Below, one piece after another: positions 48,601 to 57,648 of a stretch of 64,000 bases of DNA. The translations under genes and the position numbers were made by a program. Every line of letters begins with the position of its first letter. Within the stretch, counting starts at the first letter, position 1. Origin of the DNA: Dyella monticola (GTDB lineage Bacteria > Pseudomonadota > Gammaproteobacteria > Xanthomonadales > Rhodanobacteraceae); assembly GCF_003363155.1 (NCBI RefSeq), contig NZ_QRBE01000006.1:186001-250000 (forward strand). Reading direction: 5' to 3'. The notes beneath the pieces are model-generated. The model did no database searches and had not been told where the DNA came from. It saw only the letters and a program-made list of their open reading frames with translations.

Positions 48601-49495
48601 CATCGCGCCTGCTCAATTCAGCCAGGCCGCTCAAGGTCGTGACACTCGCCTTGACGCCGGCAGGATTGGTAACGGCCATATTGTGCAGATCAAGCTGGAA
48701 CAGATCGCGCACGATCTGGCCATCGCGCCAATCCATCCATACGGCCATTGAGCCATGACCGCTGTCGACCGCATAGCCACCCAAGTCAAAGCCCGTCAGC
48801 AGACCCCGCAGGTCGGCATCTTTGGTCGCCAGCCAGAACCTGCCGCTTGCACCGTCGTCGCGGAATCTTCCGGCGGCCTGCAGCACGCCGGTAGCGCCGA
48901 GCCGATGCACGCGCGCACCAACATGAATATGGTTGCCTTGGTGCGTCACGCGCAGCTGATCGGCCAGCAGCGTGTAGTGCTGATCGATGAGCTGGTCATT
49001 GATGTCCACGCGCAGGTTATCGAGCCAAAGCTCAACCGAAAGATGCCCGAACGAAATATTCTGGCGCTCGGCTCCGCCGGCCTCACCGATGCCGTTGATG
49101 TGCCAGTGACCGCTGACATCACGCGTGAGGTCCAGCTCAAGGCCGCTGGCCTGAAGGTTGAGCAGATGTCGCGATGGCAACAGCCACCCACCAAAATCCA
49201 GCTTCAAATCCACCTCGGGCACATGCAGGGGCGCGCCATTCCCGTTGGCTGCAAACGTAACGCCATGCATGATGAAACGCGGTCCAGACGGTTCCCAGCG
49301 TCCTTGCAGCGAGGTAAACGTCACCGGACGTTGCAGCTTGGTACTGAGCTCCTGTGCTACCCACTGCGGGTGTTTTGCCAGCAGCGGCAGCAGTACCTGC
49401 GCCAATCCCGCGCTGAGCGCGAGCGCGATAACCGCCACGCCCACCACCCAGCCGAGCGCGCGCGTTGCACGATGTACCCAGGCTTGCCACCGCAT
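45650..49495 (-). CDS. yhdP: YhdP family AsmA-like phospholipid transport protein
   Basis: A 1281-residue protein anchored by an N-terminal helix (about residues 10-35), with the rest in the periplasm as a long repeating beta-groove. E. coli YhdP (1266) carries phospholipid from the inner to the outer membrane. RVAIQRYRITGSWDKPVF near the end and the N-terminal AQELSTKLQRPVTFTSLQG are conserved. A GTG six bases upstream is also in frame. rng lies 66 bases upstream on the same strand, the usual operon. Confidence 0.92.
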   Translation of the reverse strand: MRWQAWVHRATRALGWVVGVAVIALALSAGLAQVLLPLLAKHPQWVAQELSTKLQRPVTFTSLQGRWEPSGPRFIMHGVTFAANGNGAPLHVPEVDLKLDFGGWLLPSRHLLNLQASGLELDLTRDVSGHWHINGIGEAGGAERQNISFGHLSVELWLDNLRVDINDQLIDQHYTLLADQLRVTHQGNHIHVGARVHRLGATGVLQAAGRFRDDGASGRFWLATKDADLRGLLTGFDLGGYAVDSGHGSMAVWMDWRDGQIVRDLFQLDLHNMAVTNPAGVKASVTTLSGLAELSRRDAGYTVRWADNDGGAVRVDVRHFGTAQADISAVASTLHIAPLMPWLGLKPGLSPTLAQWLGAGEPHGLIDRAVFHWSAANGLNTLDAVFDDVGITAVGKLPGVDHLHGEARGDAEAVSLELPTQTSTISFPHTFRKPFVMSQLSGTLAAWRGDDATHIGIADMAFEGEGYGGNAQGDIALPSEGGRPFLDVYVALTHADITAAKLFWPIDSMPPSAINWLDNTLVSGHVDDASVLVRGSLANWPFHHNEGRFEARADISDLALAYGKTWPVAEHIQATANFIDGGMLVEASTGDSLGVKVNHAVAVIPELGHTTLDLNVSGNGNASDLLNFVANSPIADKQANVLAKLKLGGTGSFDFHLSLPTHEMRDFLLDGNAQLKDVDLSAPDWNVQLDKLNGPATFDAHGFHAGPLAGGFRGEPSQVDLAIAGATGDPNIVVAAKVDGTYAVQELLQGYPQLKWLGDVASGRSPFTIGYQIAHAGEGVPDVQTLSIDSPLSGVALNFPVPVNKPAESTMPLHVTLGIPTDGADMQVALGSVVRGRLRLPAGASSPLAATFAFGDQMPDSLPAKGMRIRGDAPELNVTGWVKQSIGGATGNNGMSLETIDVTTEHAEMFGRDFAQMHITAQPAASTLELDVDSALAAGHFSVPTEELAKRGITARLQRMYWPKPPTAQPKKPGEVPVPAEVTDPANTGIDPAGMPPLHIWVHDLRLDQAKLGEARLETWPTSEGMHIDQLSTQSKSVEISGSGDWKGTPTHSSTHLRVNFSAGNLGDMLNAFGYADVFEGGKTHDELDATWPGGPWAFELDNMDGTLSVNVSNGSIPKVAPGVGRFFGLASIAELPRRLSFNFKDVFGKGFAFDSIAGDFKLSNGNAYTDNLKVHSPAAEISVIGRTGLRTKDYDQHMTMIPHIGNSLPVVGAVVGGPIGIAAGLAVQSVLGKGLNRVAIQRYRITGSWDKPVFTSVGASAQSAPASGSSAPAPASSSAH

Positions 49496-49561
49496 GCTCA
49501 CCGGGCAACCACGTCGAGAATCGATGGGATGCTTTGGTGCGGTCCGCGTTGTGTGGGCGCG

Positions 49562-51055
49562 TTAAAGTAGTACGACATCGAACTGTTCCTGCGAGTAATG
49601 CTCCTCGGCCTGAAAGCGTATGCTTTTGGAGATGAACTCCTCCAGTTCGGCTACCGCGGCGGATTCCTCTTCGAGGATGCGGCCCACCACCTTCGGGCTG
49701 GCCATCACCAGCAATTCTTGTGCGTTGAACTGGCGCACCGCGCGCGTGATCTCACGGAATATTTCATAAGTGACGGTCTCGGCCGTTTTCACCGTGCCGC
49801 GCCCCATGCACGCCGGACACGGTTCGCACAATTGGCGTTCCAGACTTTCAGTGGTGCGCTTGCGCGTCATCTCGACCAGGCCCAGCTGCGACATGGGATA
49901 CACCGTAGTCTTGGCGTGATCGCGGGCCAGCCCTTTCTCCAGCATGCGTATGACCTGGCGCTTGTGTTCCTCATCGGTCATGTCGATGAAATCGATGATG
50001 ATGATGCCACCGAGATTGCGCAGCCGTAGCTGACGAGCGGCCGCCTGCGCGGCCTCCAGATTGGTCCGATAAACGGTTTCCTCCAGATTGCGTGTACCCA
50101 GATAACCACCGGTGTTGACGTCGATGGTGGTCATCGCTTCGGTCTGGTCCACAATCAGGTAGCCGCCGGATTTGAGCGGCACTTCCTTGCGAAGCGCGCG
50201 CTGGATTTCGTCTTCCACCCCGTAGAGATCGAAAATCGGCCGCTCGCCGGCGTAATGTTCCACCCGATCGTCCAGACTCGGCATGAACTTGTGTACGAAC
50301 TTGGCCACCTTCTCGAAGGTTTCGCGCGAATCCACGCGTACTTTCTCGATGTCGTCATTGAGCAGATCGCGCAACGCGCGCAACGGCAGCGAAAGTTCTT
50401 CATAGACGCGATCGCCGACTTTCGCTTTCGCAATATTTTCCTGCACCACGCGCCACACCTTGCCCAGGTAGGTGACGTCGAAGGCCAGCGATTCGGCCGA
50501 TTGCCCTTCGGCATTGGTGCGCACGATGTAGCCCAGCGGGTTGTCACCGATCAGCGGCGTGAGCACCTCTTTCAGGCGCAGGCGCTCGTTGTCGTCCTCA
50601 ATGCGGGTGGAAATACCCAGCGTGCGCGCGTGCGGCAGCAGCACCAGGTAGCGCGAGGGAATCGACAGATGCGTGGACAGCCGCGCACCCTTGGTACCGA
50701 TGGGATCTTTCACCACCTGCACCACGATTTCCTGCCCTTCATGCACCAGCTCGCTGATCGAAGGGATATGGCCGTTGCCATTGCCGTTGCCATTGACGGT
50801 ATGGACTTCCGCGCCCTCCGGCAGCGAGGGCCTGACGATGTCGGAGGCGTGCAGGAAGGCCGCGCGCTCCAGGCCGATGTCGACGAACACCGCCTGCATG
50901 CCCGGCATCACCCGCTGCACCCGCCCCTTGTACACATTGCCGACGTAACCACGCCGGGAGGCCCGCTCGACATGCAATTCCTGCAGCATGCCGTTTTCCA
51001 CCACGCCGACCCGGGTCTCGCGCGGGGTTACATTGATCAGGATTTCTTCGCTCAC
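49562..51055 (-). CDS. rng: Ribonuclease G
   Basis: A 497-residue S1-domain endoribonuclease (E. coli 489). EEILINVTPRETRVGVVENG and the S1 domain GYVGNVYKGRVQRVMPGMQA open the protein; the catalytic metal site lies in TIDVNTGGYLG and IIIDFIDM, and CEPCPACMGRG is the zinc link of the RNase E/G dimer. It matures 16S rRNA 5' ends and trims mRNA. There is no long RNase E tail. A GTG start at 51055 gives the correct N-terminus. Confidence 0.95.
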   Translation of the reverse strand: MSEEILINVTPRETRVGVVENGMLQELHVERASRRGYVGNVYKGRVQRVMPGMQAVFVDIGLERAAFLHASDIVRPSLPEGAEVHTVNGNGNGNGHIPSISELVHEGQEIVVQVVKDPIGTKGARLSTHLSIPSRYLVLLPHARTLGISTRIEDDNERLRLKEVLTPLIGDNPLGYIVRTNAEGQSAESLAFDVTYLGKVWRVVQENIAKAKVGDRVYEELSLPLRALRDLLNDDIEKVRVDSRETFEKVAKFVHKFMPSLDDRVEHYAGERPIFDLYGVEDEIQRALRKEVPLKSGGYLIVDQTEAMTTIDVNTGGYLGTRNLEETVYRTNLEAAQAAARQLRLRNLGGIIIIDFIDMTDEEHKRQVIRMLEKGLARDHAKTTVYPMSQLGLVEMTRKRTTESLERQLCEPCPACMGRGTVKTAETVTYEIFREITRAVRQFNAQELLVMASPKVVGRILEEESAAVAELEEFISKSIRFQAEEHYSQEQFDVVLL

Positions 51056-51165
51056 CGGTTTCCCCAAGCTATCCAGCCATTTATAGCCTTTAGCTGAGAG
51101 AGCTGTCGATGTGCAGCGCACGTATCATGCTGTACTGCCGAGTTCTGTAAAGCACCCTAAAGACC

Positions 51166-51687
51166 ATGAGAAAGACCACCGCCGATCACATTCTCCCCGA
51201 CGTCCTGCGCCCCGGCCTGCGGCTGGTGTTTTGCGGTACGGCGGCCGGCAAGCGATCGGCGCAGGAAGGGGCCTACTACGCCCATCCGGGCAACATGTTC
51301 TGGCGCGCCTTGTTCCAGGCCGGGTTCACCCCTCGCCTGCTGGCCCCGCAGGAATTCCCCCTGCTGCCCGGCTTCGGCATCGGCCTGACCGATCTGGCCA
51401 AGCGCCACATAGGCAACGATGATGAGCTGCCCAGGGATGCCTTTGATATCGCCGGGCTGCTGGCCAAGATCCAAACGTGGGAGCCTCAGGTACTGGCATT
51501 CACCAGCAAGCACGCAGCGCGCGCGGCGCTCGGTGCTGGCATCGACTATGGACTGCAGCATCGTGCATGGGGCCGAACCGAGCTATTCGTATTGCCATCA
51601 CCATCCGGACAGGCGCGCGGGCATTGGGATATTGCACCGTGGGTCGCATTGGCTGCACATGCATCGCGGACATCTAGACGTCCATGA
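51166..51687 (+). CDS. mug: G/U mismatch-specific uracil-DNA glycosylase
   Basis: A 173-residue Mug/TDG-family glycosylase that removes uracil or ethenocytosine from mismatches. LVFCGTAAGKRSAQEGAYYA and HPGNMFWRALFQAGFTPRLL surround the active site; note that GTAAG stands where E. coli Mug has GINPG. LPSPSGQARGHW is the helix-inserting loop. Length fits Mug (168). It is divergent from rng, with 110 bases between. Confidence 0.93.
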   Translation: MRKTTADHILPDVLRPGLRLVFCGTAAGKRSAQEGAYYAHPGNMFWRALFQAGFTPRLLAPQEFPLLPGFGIGLTDLAKRHIGNDDELPRDAFDIAGLLAKIQTWEPQVLAFTSKHAARAALGAGIDYGLQHRAWGRTELFVLPSPSGQARGHWDIAPWVALAAHASRTSRRP

Positions 51688-51960
51688 CGCGCGAATCGTG
51701 CAAAAGTGCGCACCACGCAACGGCATGATGTTCCAAAGGTTCGCAAGCGTTACGCGGCCTGAGCAAGTCGGATGCATGTTCAATCGCAGGCCCTGGCGTT
51801 TCGCAACATAACTCCGCAATTACATGCGGAAGAGTGCATTGCCTTCGGCCTATGGTTGCCGACGCTAAAATTGTCTAGGCTACTTTCTTCCCGGCAACCT
51901 CCCTATAGTCAGTCGGTGCGAATGCTCGTCCGTTCGCGAGGCTGATGGAAAGCATCGGTT

Positions 51961-54900
51961 ATGTGGATTGTCAAAATCGCGCTCGAGCGACCGCTCACCT
52001 TCATCGTTCTGGCGCTCCTGCTGCTGATCCTCGGGCCGCTGGCGATCCTGCGTACGCCGGTGGATATCTTTCCGAACATCGACATCCCGGTGGTTTCGGT
52101 GGTGTGGCAGTACACAGGCCTGCCTGCCGAGGACATGAACAACCGCATCATCACCGGTTACGAGCGCGCGCTGACGACCACGGTCAACGACATCGAACAC
52201 ACCGAAACGCAATCGCTCAACGGCGTCGGTTTGGTGAAGGTGTATTTCCAGCCGAACGTAAAGATCGATATGGCGGTAGCGCAGGTTACGGCGATTTCGC
52301 AAACCGTGCTACGTTCGATGCCACAAGGCGTCACGCCGCCGCTGATCCTGGTGTACAACGCATCCACCGTGCCGGTGCTGCAGTTCGCGCTATCGTCCAA
52401 AGAGTTGTCGGAAACCACGATCTTTGATGATGCTAATCAGATCGTGCGCACCTTCATCACCTCCGTGCGCGGCGCGGCGACGCCGTATCCCTACGGTGGC
52501 AAGCAGCGTCAGGTGCAGGTGGATCTCAATCCGCAGGCGTTGCTCGCGCATGGGTTGTCGCCCAGCGACGTAGTATCGGCCATTGCCAATCAAAACCTGA
52601 TTCTGCCCGCCGGCACGGAGAAGATCGGCGACACCGAATACAGCGTGAAGTTGAACGGCAGCCCGCAGCAGATCGCAGAACTCAATAACGCGCCGATCCG
52701 CACCGTCAACGGCATCACCACCTACATTCGCGATGTAGCACACGTTCATGACGGATCGCCGCCGCAAACCAATGTGGTGCGCGTGAACGGTCAGCGCGCC
52801 GTGCTGATGTCGATTTTGAAAATCGGCGACGCATCCACGCTGGATATCGTCGATACGCTAAAAAACATGCTGCCGGCGATCCGCGCGGCAGTCCCGAAAA
52901 ATCTGGAGATCAATGCGCTCTCGGATCAATCGCTATTCGTGCGCGCGGCCATCAAGGGGGTAATTCGCGAGGGGGTGATCGCGGCGGGGCTTACGGGCCT
53001 GATGATTCTGCTGTTCCTGGGCTCGTGGCGTTCGACACTGATCATCGCCATCTCCATTCCGCTGTCCATTCTCGCCTCGATCATCGCGCTGTCGGCACTG
53101 GGCGAGACGATCAACATCATGACGTTGGGTGGCCTCGCGCTGGCGGTGGGCATTCTGGTCGATGATGCGACGGTGACGATCGAGAACATCAACTCGCATC
53201 TGGAAGAAGGCAAGGAAGTCTACGATGCGATCATGGAGGGCGCGCACCAGATCGCGATCCCTGCGTTCGTATCGACGTTGTCGATCTGTATCGTGTTTGT
53301 ACCGATCTTCTTCCTGGGTGGTGTGGCGAAATACCTGTTTGCACCGCTGGCCGAGGCGGTGGTGTTCGCCATGCTGGCCTCGTATGTGCTGTCGCGGACG
53401 CTGGTGCCGACACTGTCGCTGTTCTGGTTGAAGAAGCACGAGCACAACAAGCAGGCGACCGGGCCGCTGAGTCACTTCCAGCTCGGCTTTGAGCGTCGCT
53501 TCGAGCGTTTGCGCGAAGGCTATCGCGGCGCCTTGGAAACCACCGAGCGCCATCGCGGCCTGTTCGCCATTCTGTTCTTCGCAAGCTGCGCGCTTTCGGT
53601 AGGACTGCTGGTGCCGTGGCTTGGTCGCGACTTTTTCCCGTACGTCGATGGCGGCCAGATCAAGCTGCACTTCCGTGCGCCGGTGGGTTTGCGCATTGAA
53701 GAAACCGCGCGCTTGGCTGACGGTATCGAAAACGTCATCCGTGACACGATTCCGCAAAAGGAGTTGGGCAGTATCGTCGATACACTCGGCATTCCTTATA
53801 GCGGCATCAACCTCTCCTACAGCAACACTGGCGTGGTGGGCACCTCAGATGGCGATATCTTCGTGACGCTCAACGAAGAGCATCATCCCACCGTCGATTA
53901 CGTGCGCAGCTTGCGGCGGCAACTCGCGCATAAATATCCCAGCGTGATTTTCTCGTTCCTGCCGGCCGACATGGTCGGGCAAATCCTCAATTTCGGCGCG
54001 CCCGCACCGATCGATGTGGAAGTGTCCAGCCATGATGCCGCTGCATCGACTCAGGTTGCCAAGGAGCTGTATGGCGATCTTTCAAAAATTCCCGGGCTGG
54101 TCGACTTGCGCATCCAACAAGCGTTGAATCTGCCGCAGATCAACGTGAATGTGGATCGCACACGCGAGAGCCTGGTGGGTCTGACCACCAATGACGTGGC
54201 AAGCAATCTGCTCACTGCACTGGCCGGTTCCACCCAGGTCAATCCCACCTTCTGGGTCGATCCGAAGACCGGCATCAGCTACACCATTGCCACGCAAACG
54301 CCGCAGTATCGCATCGACACGCTGCAGGAGCTGAAGAATCTGCCGATCCGCAGCGTGTCCGCGAGCAGCAGCGGCACGGCGAGCAGCAGTACGTCCAGCA
54401 GTCCAGCCAGCAGCCAGATCCTGGAAAATCTCGCCAGCTTTTCGCGCAGCGAAGGCCCGGCCATCGTTACGCATTACAGCACGCGTCCCACCATGGATCT
54501 GTACGCATCGGTGGACCGTACTGATCTAGGCAGTGTGGGACGCGATGTGCAACGCGTAGTGGATGCGCATTCCAAGCATCTTCCGCGCGACGTCAATATC
54601 GATGTGCGCGGGCAGGTGCAGACGATGCAACAGTCCTACAGAGGATTGATTGGCGGTCTGCTGTTCGCGATTGTGCTGGTCTATCTGCTGATCGTGGTGA
54701 ACTTCCAGAGCTGGCTCGATCCGCTGATCATCATCGCCGCGCTGCCGGCTGCATTGGCAGGCCTGGTGTGGATGCTGTTCCTGACCGGCACGACGCTGTC
54801 CGTGCCGGCGCTGATGGGCGCGATCATGTGCATGGGCGTGGCGACCGCCAACTCCATTCTGGTGATCAGCTTTGCGCGTGAACGGCTTGCGCATCATGGC

Positions 54901-55155
54901 GATCCCGTGCGCGCCGCCGTGGAAGCCGGATTCCAGCGTTTCCGACCGGTGCTGATGACGGCCCTGGCGATGATCATAGGTATGGTGCCAATGGCGCTGG
55001 GTCTGGGCGAAGGCGGCGAGCAAAACGCACCGCTGGGCCGTGCGGTTATCGGCGGTTTGTTGCTCGCCACGGCAGCCACTTTATTCTTTGTACCCAGCTT
55101 CTTCAGTTTGCTGCATCGGCGCCGCAAAGCACGCCTCGATGCGGCTGCAGCGTGA
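51961..55155 (+). CDS. RND efflux permease
   Basis: A 1064-residue inner-membrane pump with the AcrB-type layout: twelve helices and two large periplasmic loops. Proton relay residues are Asp401-Asp402 in GILVDDATVTIENI. ITGYERALTTTVNDIEH and DFFPYVDGGQIKLHFRAP show the HAE1/multidrug branch rather than a heavy-metal pump. A serine-rich run at about residues 797-820 is unusual. The adaptor gene follows with almost no gap; no outer membrane channel gene or regulator is adjacent. Confidence 0.9.
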   Translation: MWIVKIALERPLTFIVLALLLLILGPLAILRTPVDIFPNIDIPVVSVVWQYTGLPAEDMNNRIITGYERALTTTVNDIEHTETQSLNGVGLVKVYFQPNVKIDMAVAQVTAISQTVLRSMPQGVTPPLILVYNASTVPVLQFALSSKELSETTIFDDANQIVRTFITSVRGAATPYPYGGKQRQVQVDLNPQALLAHGLSPSDVVSAIANQNLILPAGTEKIGDTEYSVKLNGSPQQIAELNNAPIRTVNGITTYIRDVAHVHDGSPPQTNVVRVNGQRAVLMSILKIGDASTLDIVDTLKNMLPAIRAAVPKNLEINALSDQSLFVRAAIKGVIREGVIAAGLTGLMILLFLGSWRSTLIIAISIPLSILASIIALSALGETINIMTLGGLALAVGILVDDATVTIENINSHLEEGKEVYDAIMEGAHQIAIPAFVSTLSICIVFVPIFFLGGVAKYLFAPLAEAVVFAMLASYVLSRTLVPTLSLFWLKKHEHNKQATGPLSHFQLGFERRFERLREGYRGALETTERHRGLFAILFFASCALSVGLLVPWLGRDFFPYVDGGQIKLHFRAPVGLRIEETARLADGIENVIRDTIPQKELGSIVDTLGIPYSGINLSYSNTGVVGTSDGDIFVTLNEEHHPTVDYVRSLRRQLAHKYPSVIFSFLPADMVGQILNFGAPAPIDVEVSSHDAAASTQVAKELYGDLSKIPGLVDLRIQQALNLPQINVNVDRTRESLVGLTTNDVASNLLTALAGSTQVNPTFWVDPKTGISYTIATQTPQYRIDTLQELKNLPIRSVSASSSGTASSSTSSSPASSQILENLASFSRSEGPAIVTHYSTRPTMDLYASVDRTDLGSVGRDVQRVVDAHSKHLPRDVNIDVRGQVQTMQQSYRGLIGGLLFAIVLVYLLIVVNFQSWLDPLIIIAALPAALAGLVWMLFLTGTTLSVPALMGAIMCMGVATANSILVISFARERLAHHGDPVRAAVEAGFQRFRPVLMTALAMIIGMVPMALGLGEGGEQNAPLGRAVIGGLLLATAATLFFVPSFFSLLHRRRKARLDAAAA

Positions 55156-55163
55156 GATCCGAC

Positions 55164-56342
55164 ATGTCTAGTGCCCCCGCTCCTGCCCATAAGCCTTCGC
55201 ATGGCGCGCGACTCGTCCTTATTGGCATCGGCATCGTGCTGATCGCATTGGCGGTATTGGGCATCGTCAAACGCGTGCATGCGCGCCACGTGCTGGCCGA
55301 AGATACCGACCGCAACGCGATACCGATCGTCACGGCGATCTCGCCCAAGGCCGCGCCAAAGGATCAACCACTGATGCTGCCAGGTACCGTGGCCTCATGG
55401 CAGGACGCACAGGTGTACGCGCGCACCACGGGTTATGTCGCGAAGTGGTACGTGGATATCGGCGCCAGGGTCAAAAAGGGGCAGCGCCTCGCCGACCTGG
55501 ACACGCCGGACGTGGACAATCAGTTGCTGCAAGGCAAAGCGCAAATGCGCACTGATCAGGCCAATGAAGCCTTCGCCAAAGTGACTGCCGATCGCTATTC
55601 GAAACTGGCCAAGCAAGGCCTGATCGCGCAGCAGACTGCCGATCAATATGTGGCGCAGGACAAGGCCGATATCGCTACCGTGCAGGCCGACGAAGGGAAT
55701 GTGGGCCGCCTGCAGAACATGGAAGATTTCAAATACATCATTGCCCCCTACGATGGGGTCGTGACGCAGCGCAACCTCAACATCGGCGCGCTGGTCGACG
55801 CCGGCGCCAGCGGTAGCGATCTGTTCGTGATTTCCGATACCAGCAAGCTGCGCATCTACGTGGATGTGCCCGAATCCTATGCGGCCAGCGTACGCATCGG
55901 CATGCCTGCTGAAGTGGATCTCAATGCGTACGGTGCCAAGCCTTTCTCTGGAACGGTTGCGCGCACGGCCGATGCGCTCGATGCAAATACACGCACGCTG
56001 CGCACGGAAATCGACGTCGACAACGCACAGCAGCTATGGGTCCCCGGTGTCTACGCCAATGTGAAACTGGCGCTCTCCACAACCACACACAATTATGTGG
56101 TGCCCGCCAACACGCTGCTGTTCCGCAGCGAAGGGCTGCGTGTGGCATTAGTGACTGCGCAGCAACGGATTCATCTGCAGCCCGTTACGTTAGGTCGCGA
56201 TTTTGGCAGCACCGTGGAAATCACCGAAGGCCTTGAGGATGGCGATCGCATCGTGCTCAGTCCTGCCGATTCCCTTTATGAGGGGCAGCAAGTGCACGTC
56301 ACTCAACCCAATCAGGCGCAGCAGGACCGGATTGGCAAATAG
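55164..56342 (+). CDS. RND periplasmic adaptor (membrane fusion protein)
   Basis: A 392-residue HlyD/AcrA-type adaptor with one N-terminal anchor helix (about 15-35), lipoyl halves (WQDAQVYARTTGYVAKWYVD and FKYIIAPYDGVVTQRNLNIG), a coiled-coil hairpin between them, and a C-terminal beta barrel. It links the permease to an outer membrane channel. ATG 55164 is used; a GTG at 55152 overlapping the upstream stop is also possible. The order permease-then-adaptor is the reverse of acrAB. Confidence 0.88.
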   Translation: MSSAPAPAHKPSHGARLVLIGIGIVLIALAVLGIVKRVHARHVLAEDTDRNAIPIVTAISPKAAPKDQPLMLPGTVASWQDAQVYARTTGYVAKWYVDIGARVKKGQRLADLDTPDVDNQLLQGKAQMRTDQANEAFAKVTADRYSKLAKQGLIAQQTADQYVAQDKADIATVQADEGNVGRLQNMEDFKYIIAPYDGVVTQRNLNIGALVDAGASGSDLFVISDTSKLRIYVDVPESYAASVRIGMPAEVDLNAYGAKPFSGTVARTADALDANTRTLRTEIDVDNAQQLWVPGVYANVKLALSTTTHNYVVPANTLLFRSEGLRVALVTAQQRIHLQPVTLGRDFGSTVEITEGLEDGDRIVLSPADSLYEGQQVHVTQPNQAQQDRIGK

Positions 56343-56355
56343 TCGCGCAGGCAGG

Positions 56356-57648
56356 TCAATCGATCGGTGTATGCCGATAAGTGACCACGTCGCGCTCCTG
56401 CACGGCTGAAGCACGATTGGACCAGGCCTGCCGGATGTAAGTGACCACGGCCGCGACATCCGCATCGCTCATTTGCTGCGCGTATGGCGGCATGGAATAG
56501 GGTCGCGGATTCCCGTCCGTCACCGGCGGGAATCCACCTAACAGGACCACGCGCACGGCATTGACGCCGGCAGGCTCCAGCACAGTGGCGTTGCCGTCCA
56601 GCGGTGGATAGACACCTGGCACACCTTCTCCTTGCTTGCCGTGGCAGCTCTCGCATCGTTGCGCATAGATCTGCTGACCATGATCGGCGAGCACCGCGCT
56701 ATCAATGCCCGGCGGCGGCGGCGCAGGCGTCCTGCGTGCCGGCAGCGATTGCAGATAGTCGGCGATCGCGCCCAGATCGCTATCGCTCAAATGTTGCGTG
56801 CTACTGGCAACCACATCCGCCATGGGGCCTATAGCGGTACCTTTGGGCGATTGCCCCGTCTTCAGCACGTCGATGATGCCCTGCCTGTTCCAGCCTTGCA
56901 GGCCGCCATTGGCGCGCGTGCTTAGATCCGGCGCATACCAATCCTGCTCGGGGATCTGTCCGCCGGATAACGCCGCATGGGCCTCCGCTCCACCCCATGC
57001 ATCACGCGTGGTGTGGCATTCGTTGCAATGGCCCAAGCCCAGTACCAAATAGGCGCCACGGTTCCAGGATGCCGACTGCGACGCATCGGGCTGATACGCG
57101 CCCGGCTTGAAATACATCGCACGCCACACCATCAGCGCGCTGCGCATGTTGTAGGGAAAGCGCAGTTGCAATGACGCGTTGGGTTGGCGAACCGGTTGGA
57201 GTGAACGCAGGTACGCGAAGATGGCCAGCGCGTCATCGCGCGAAACCTTGGTAAAAGAGGTATACGAAAACGCTGGATAAAGCCGTTTTCCATCGCGTCC
57301 AATGCCATCGTGCATGGCCCGCCAGAAATCATCGAAACGCCAGCGGCCGATGCCGGTGTCCGCATCGGGCGTGATGTTGGGCGCGGGAATGTTGCCGAAC
57401 GGCGTGGGCAGCAGGCGTCCGCCTGCATACGGCTCGCCACCTTGTGCCGTATGGCAAGAAACGCAATCGCCAACCATAGCGAGGTAACGACCTCGAGCGA
57501 TAACGTCGGGATTTTTCAGCACGCTAGCGATCGACGGATCCTCCGCAGCAGCCACACGGCTCCCTGGCCGTTGCGACAGCCACCACTCACCGGCCAACGC
57601 CAGCACCACCAGCACGGCGGGTATCCATAACCAACGAAGCGACCTCAT
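56356..57648 (-). CDS. Tri-haem cytochrome c, alcohol/gluconate dehydrogenase subunit type
   Basis: A 430-residue exported protein with three CXXCH haem sites at 62-66 (CVSCH), 208-212 (CNECH) and 332-336 (CESCH). This is the layout of the membrane-bound cytochrome subunit of alcohol, aldehyde or gluconate dehydrogenases, which passes electrons to ubiquinone. An N-terminal hydrophobic segment anchors it. No dehydrogenase subunit is adjacent. The start at 57648 overlaps the end of the upstream di-haem gene by four bases. Confidence 0.9.
   Translation of the reverse strand: MRSLRWLWIPAVLVVLALAGEWWLSQRPGSRVAAAEDPSIASVLKNPDVIARGRYLAMVGDCVSCHTAQGGEPYAGGRLLPTPFGNIPAPNITPDADTGIGRWRFDDFWRAMHDGIGRDGKRLYPAFSYTSFTKVSRDDALAIFAYLRSLQPVRQPNASLQLRFPYNMRSALMVWRAMYFKPGAYQPDASQSASWNRGAYLVLGLGHCNECHTTRDAWGGAEAHAALSGGQIPEQDWYAPDLSTRANGGLQGWNRQGIIDVLKTGQSPKGTAIGPMADVVASSTQHLSDSDLGAIADYLQSLPARRTPAPPPPGIDSAVLADHGQQIYAQRCESCHGKQGEGVPGVYPPLDGNATVLEPAGVNAVRVVLLGGFPPVTDGNPRPYSMPPYAQQMSDADVAAVVTYIRQAWSNRASAVQERDVVTYRHTPID

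Noticed and set aside
51871-51909. Promoter for the RND pump (TTGTCT and TATAGT)
   Set aside because: The two hexamers are 27 bases apart, outside the usable range, so only a weak -10 remains.
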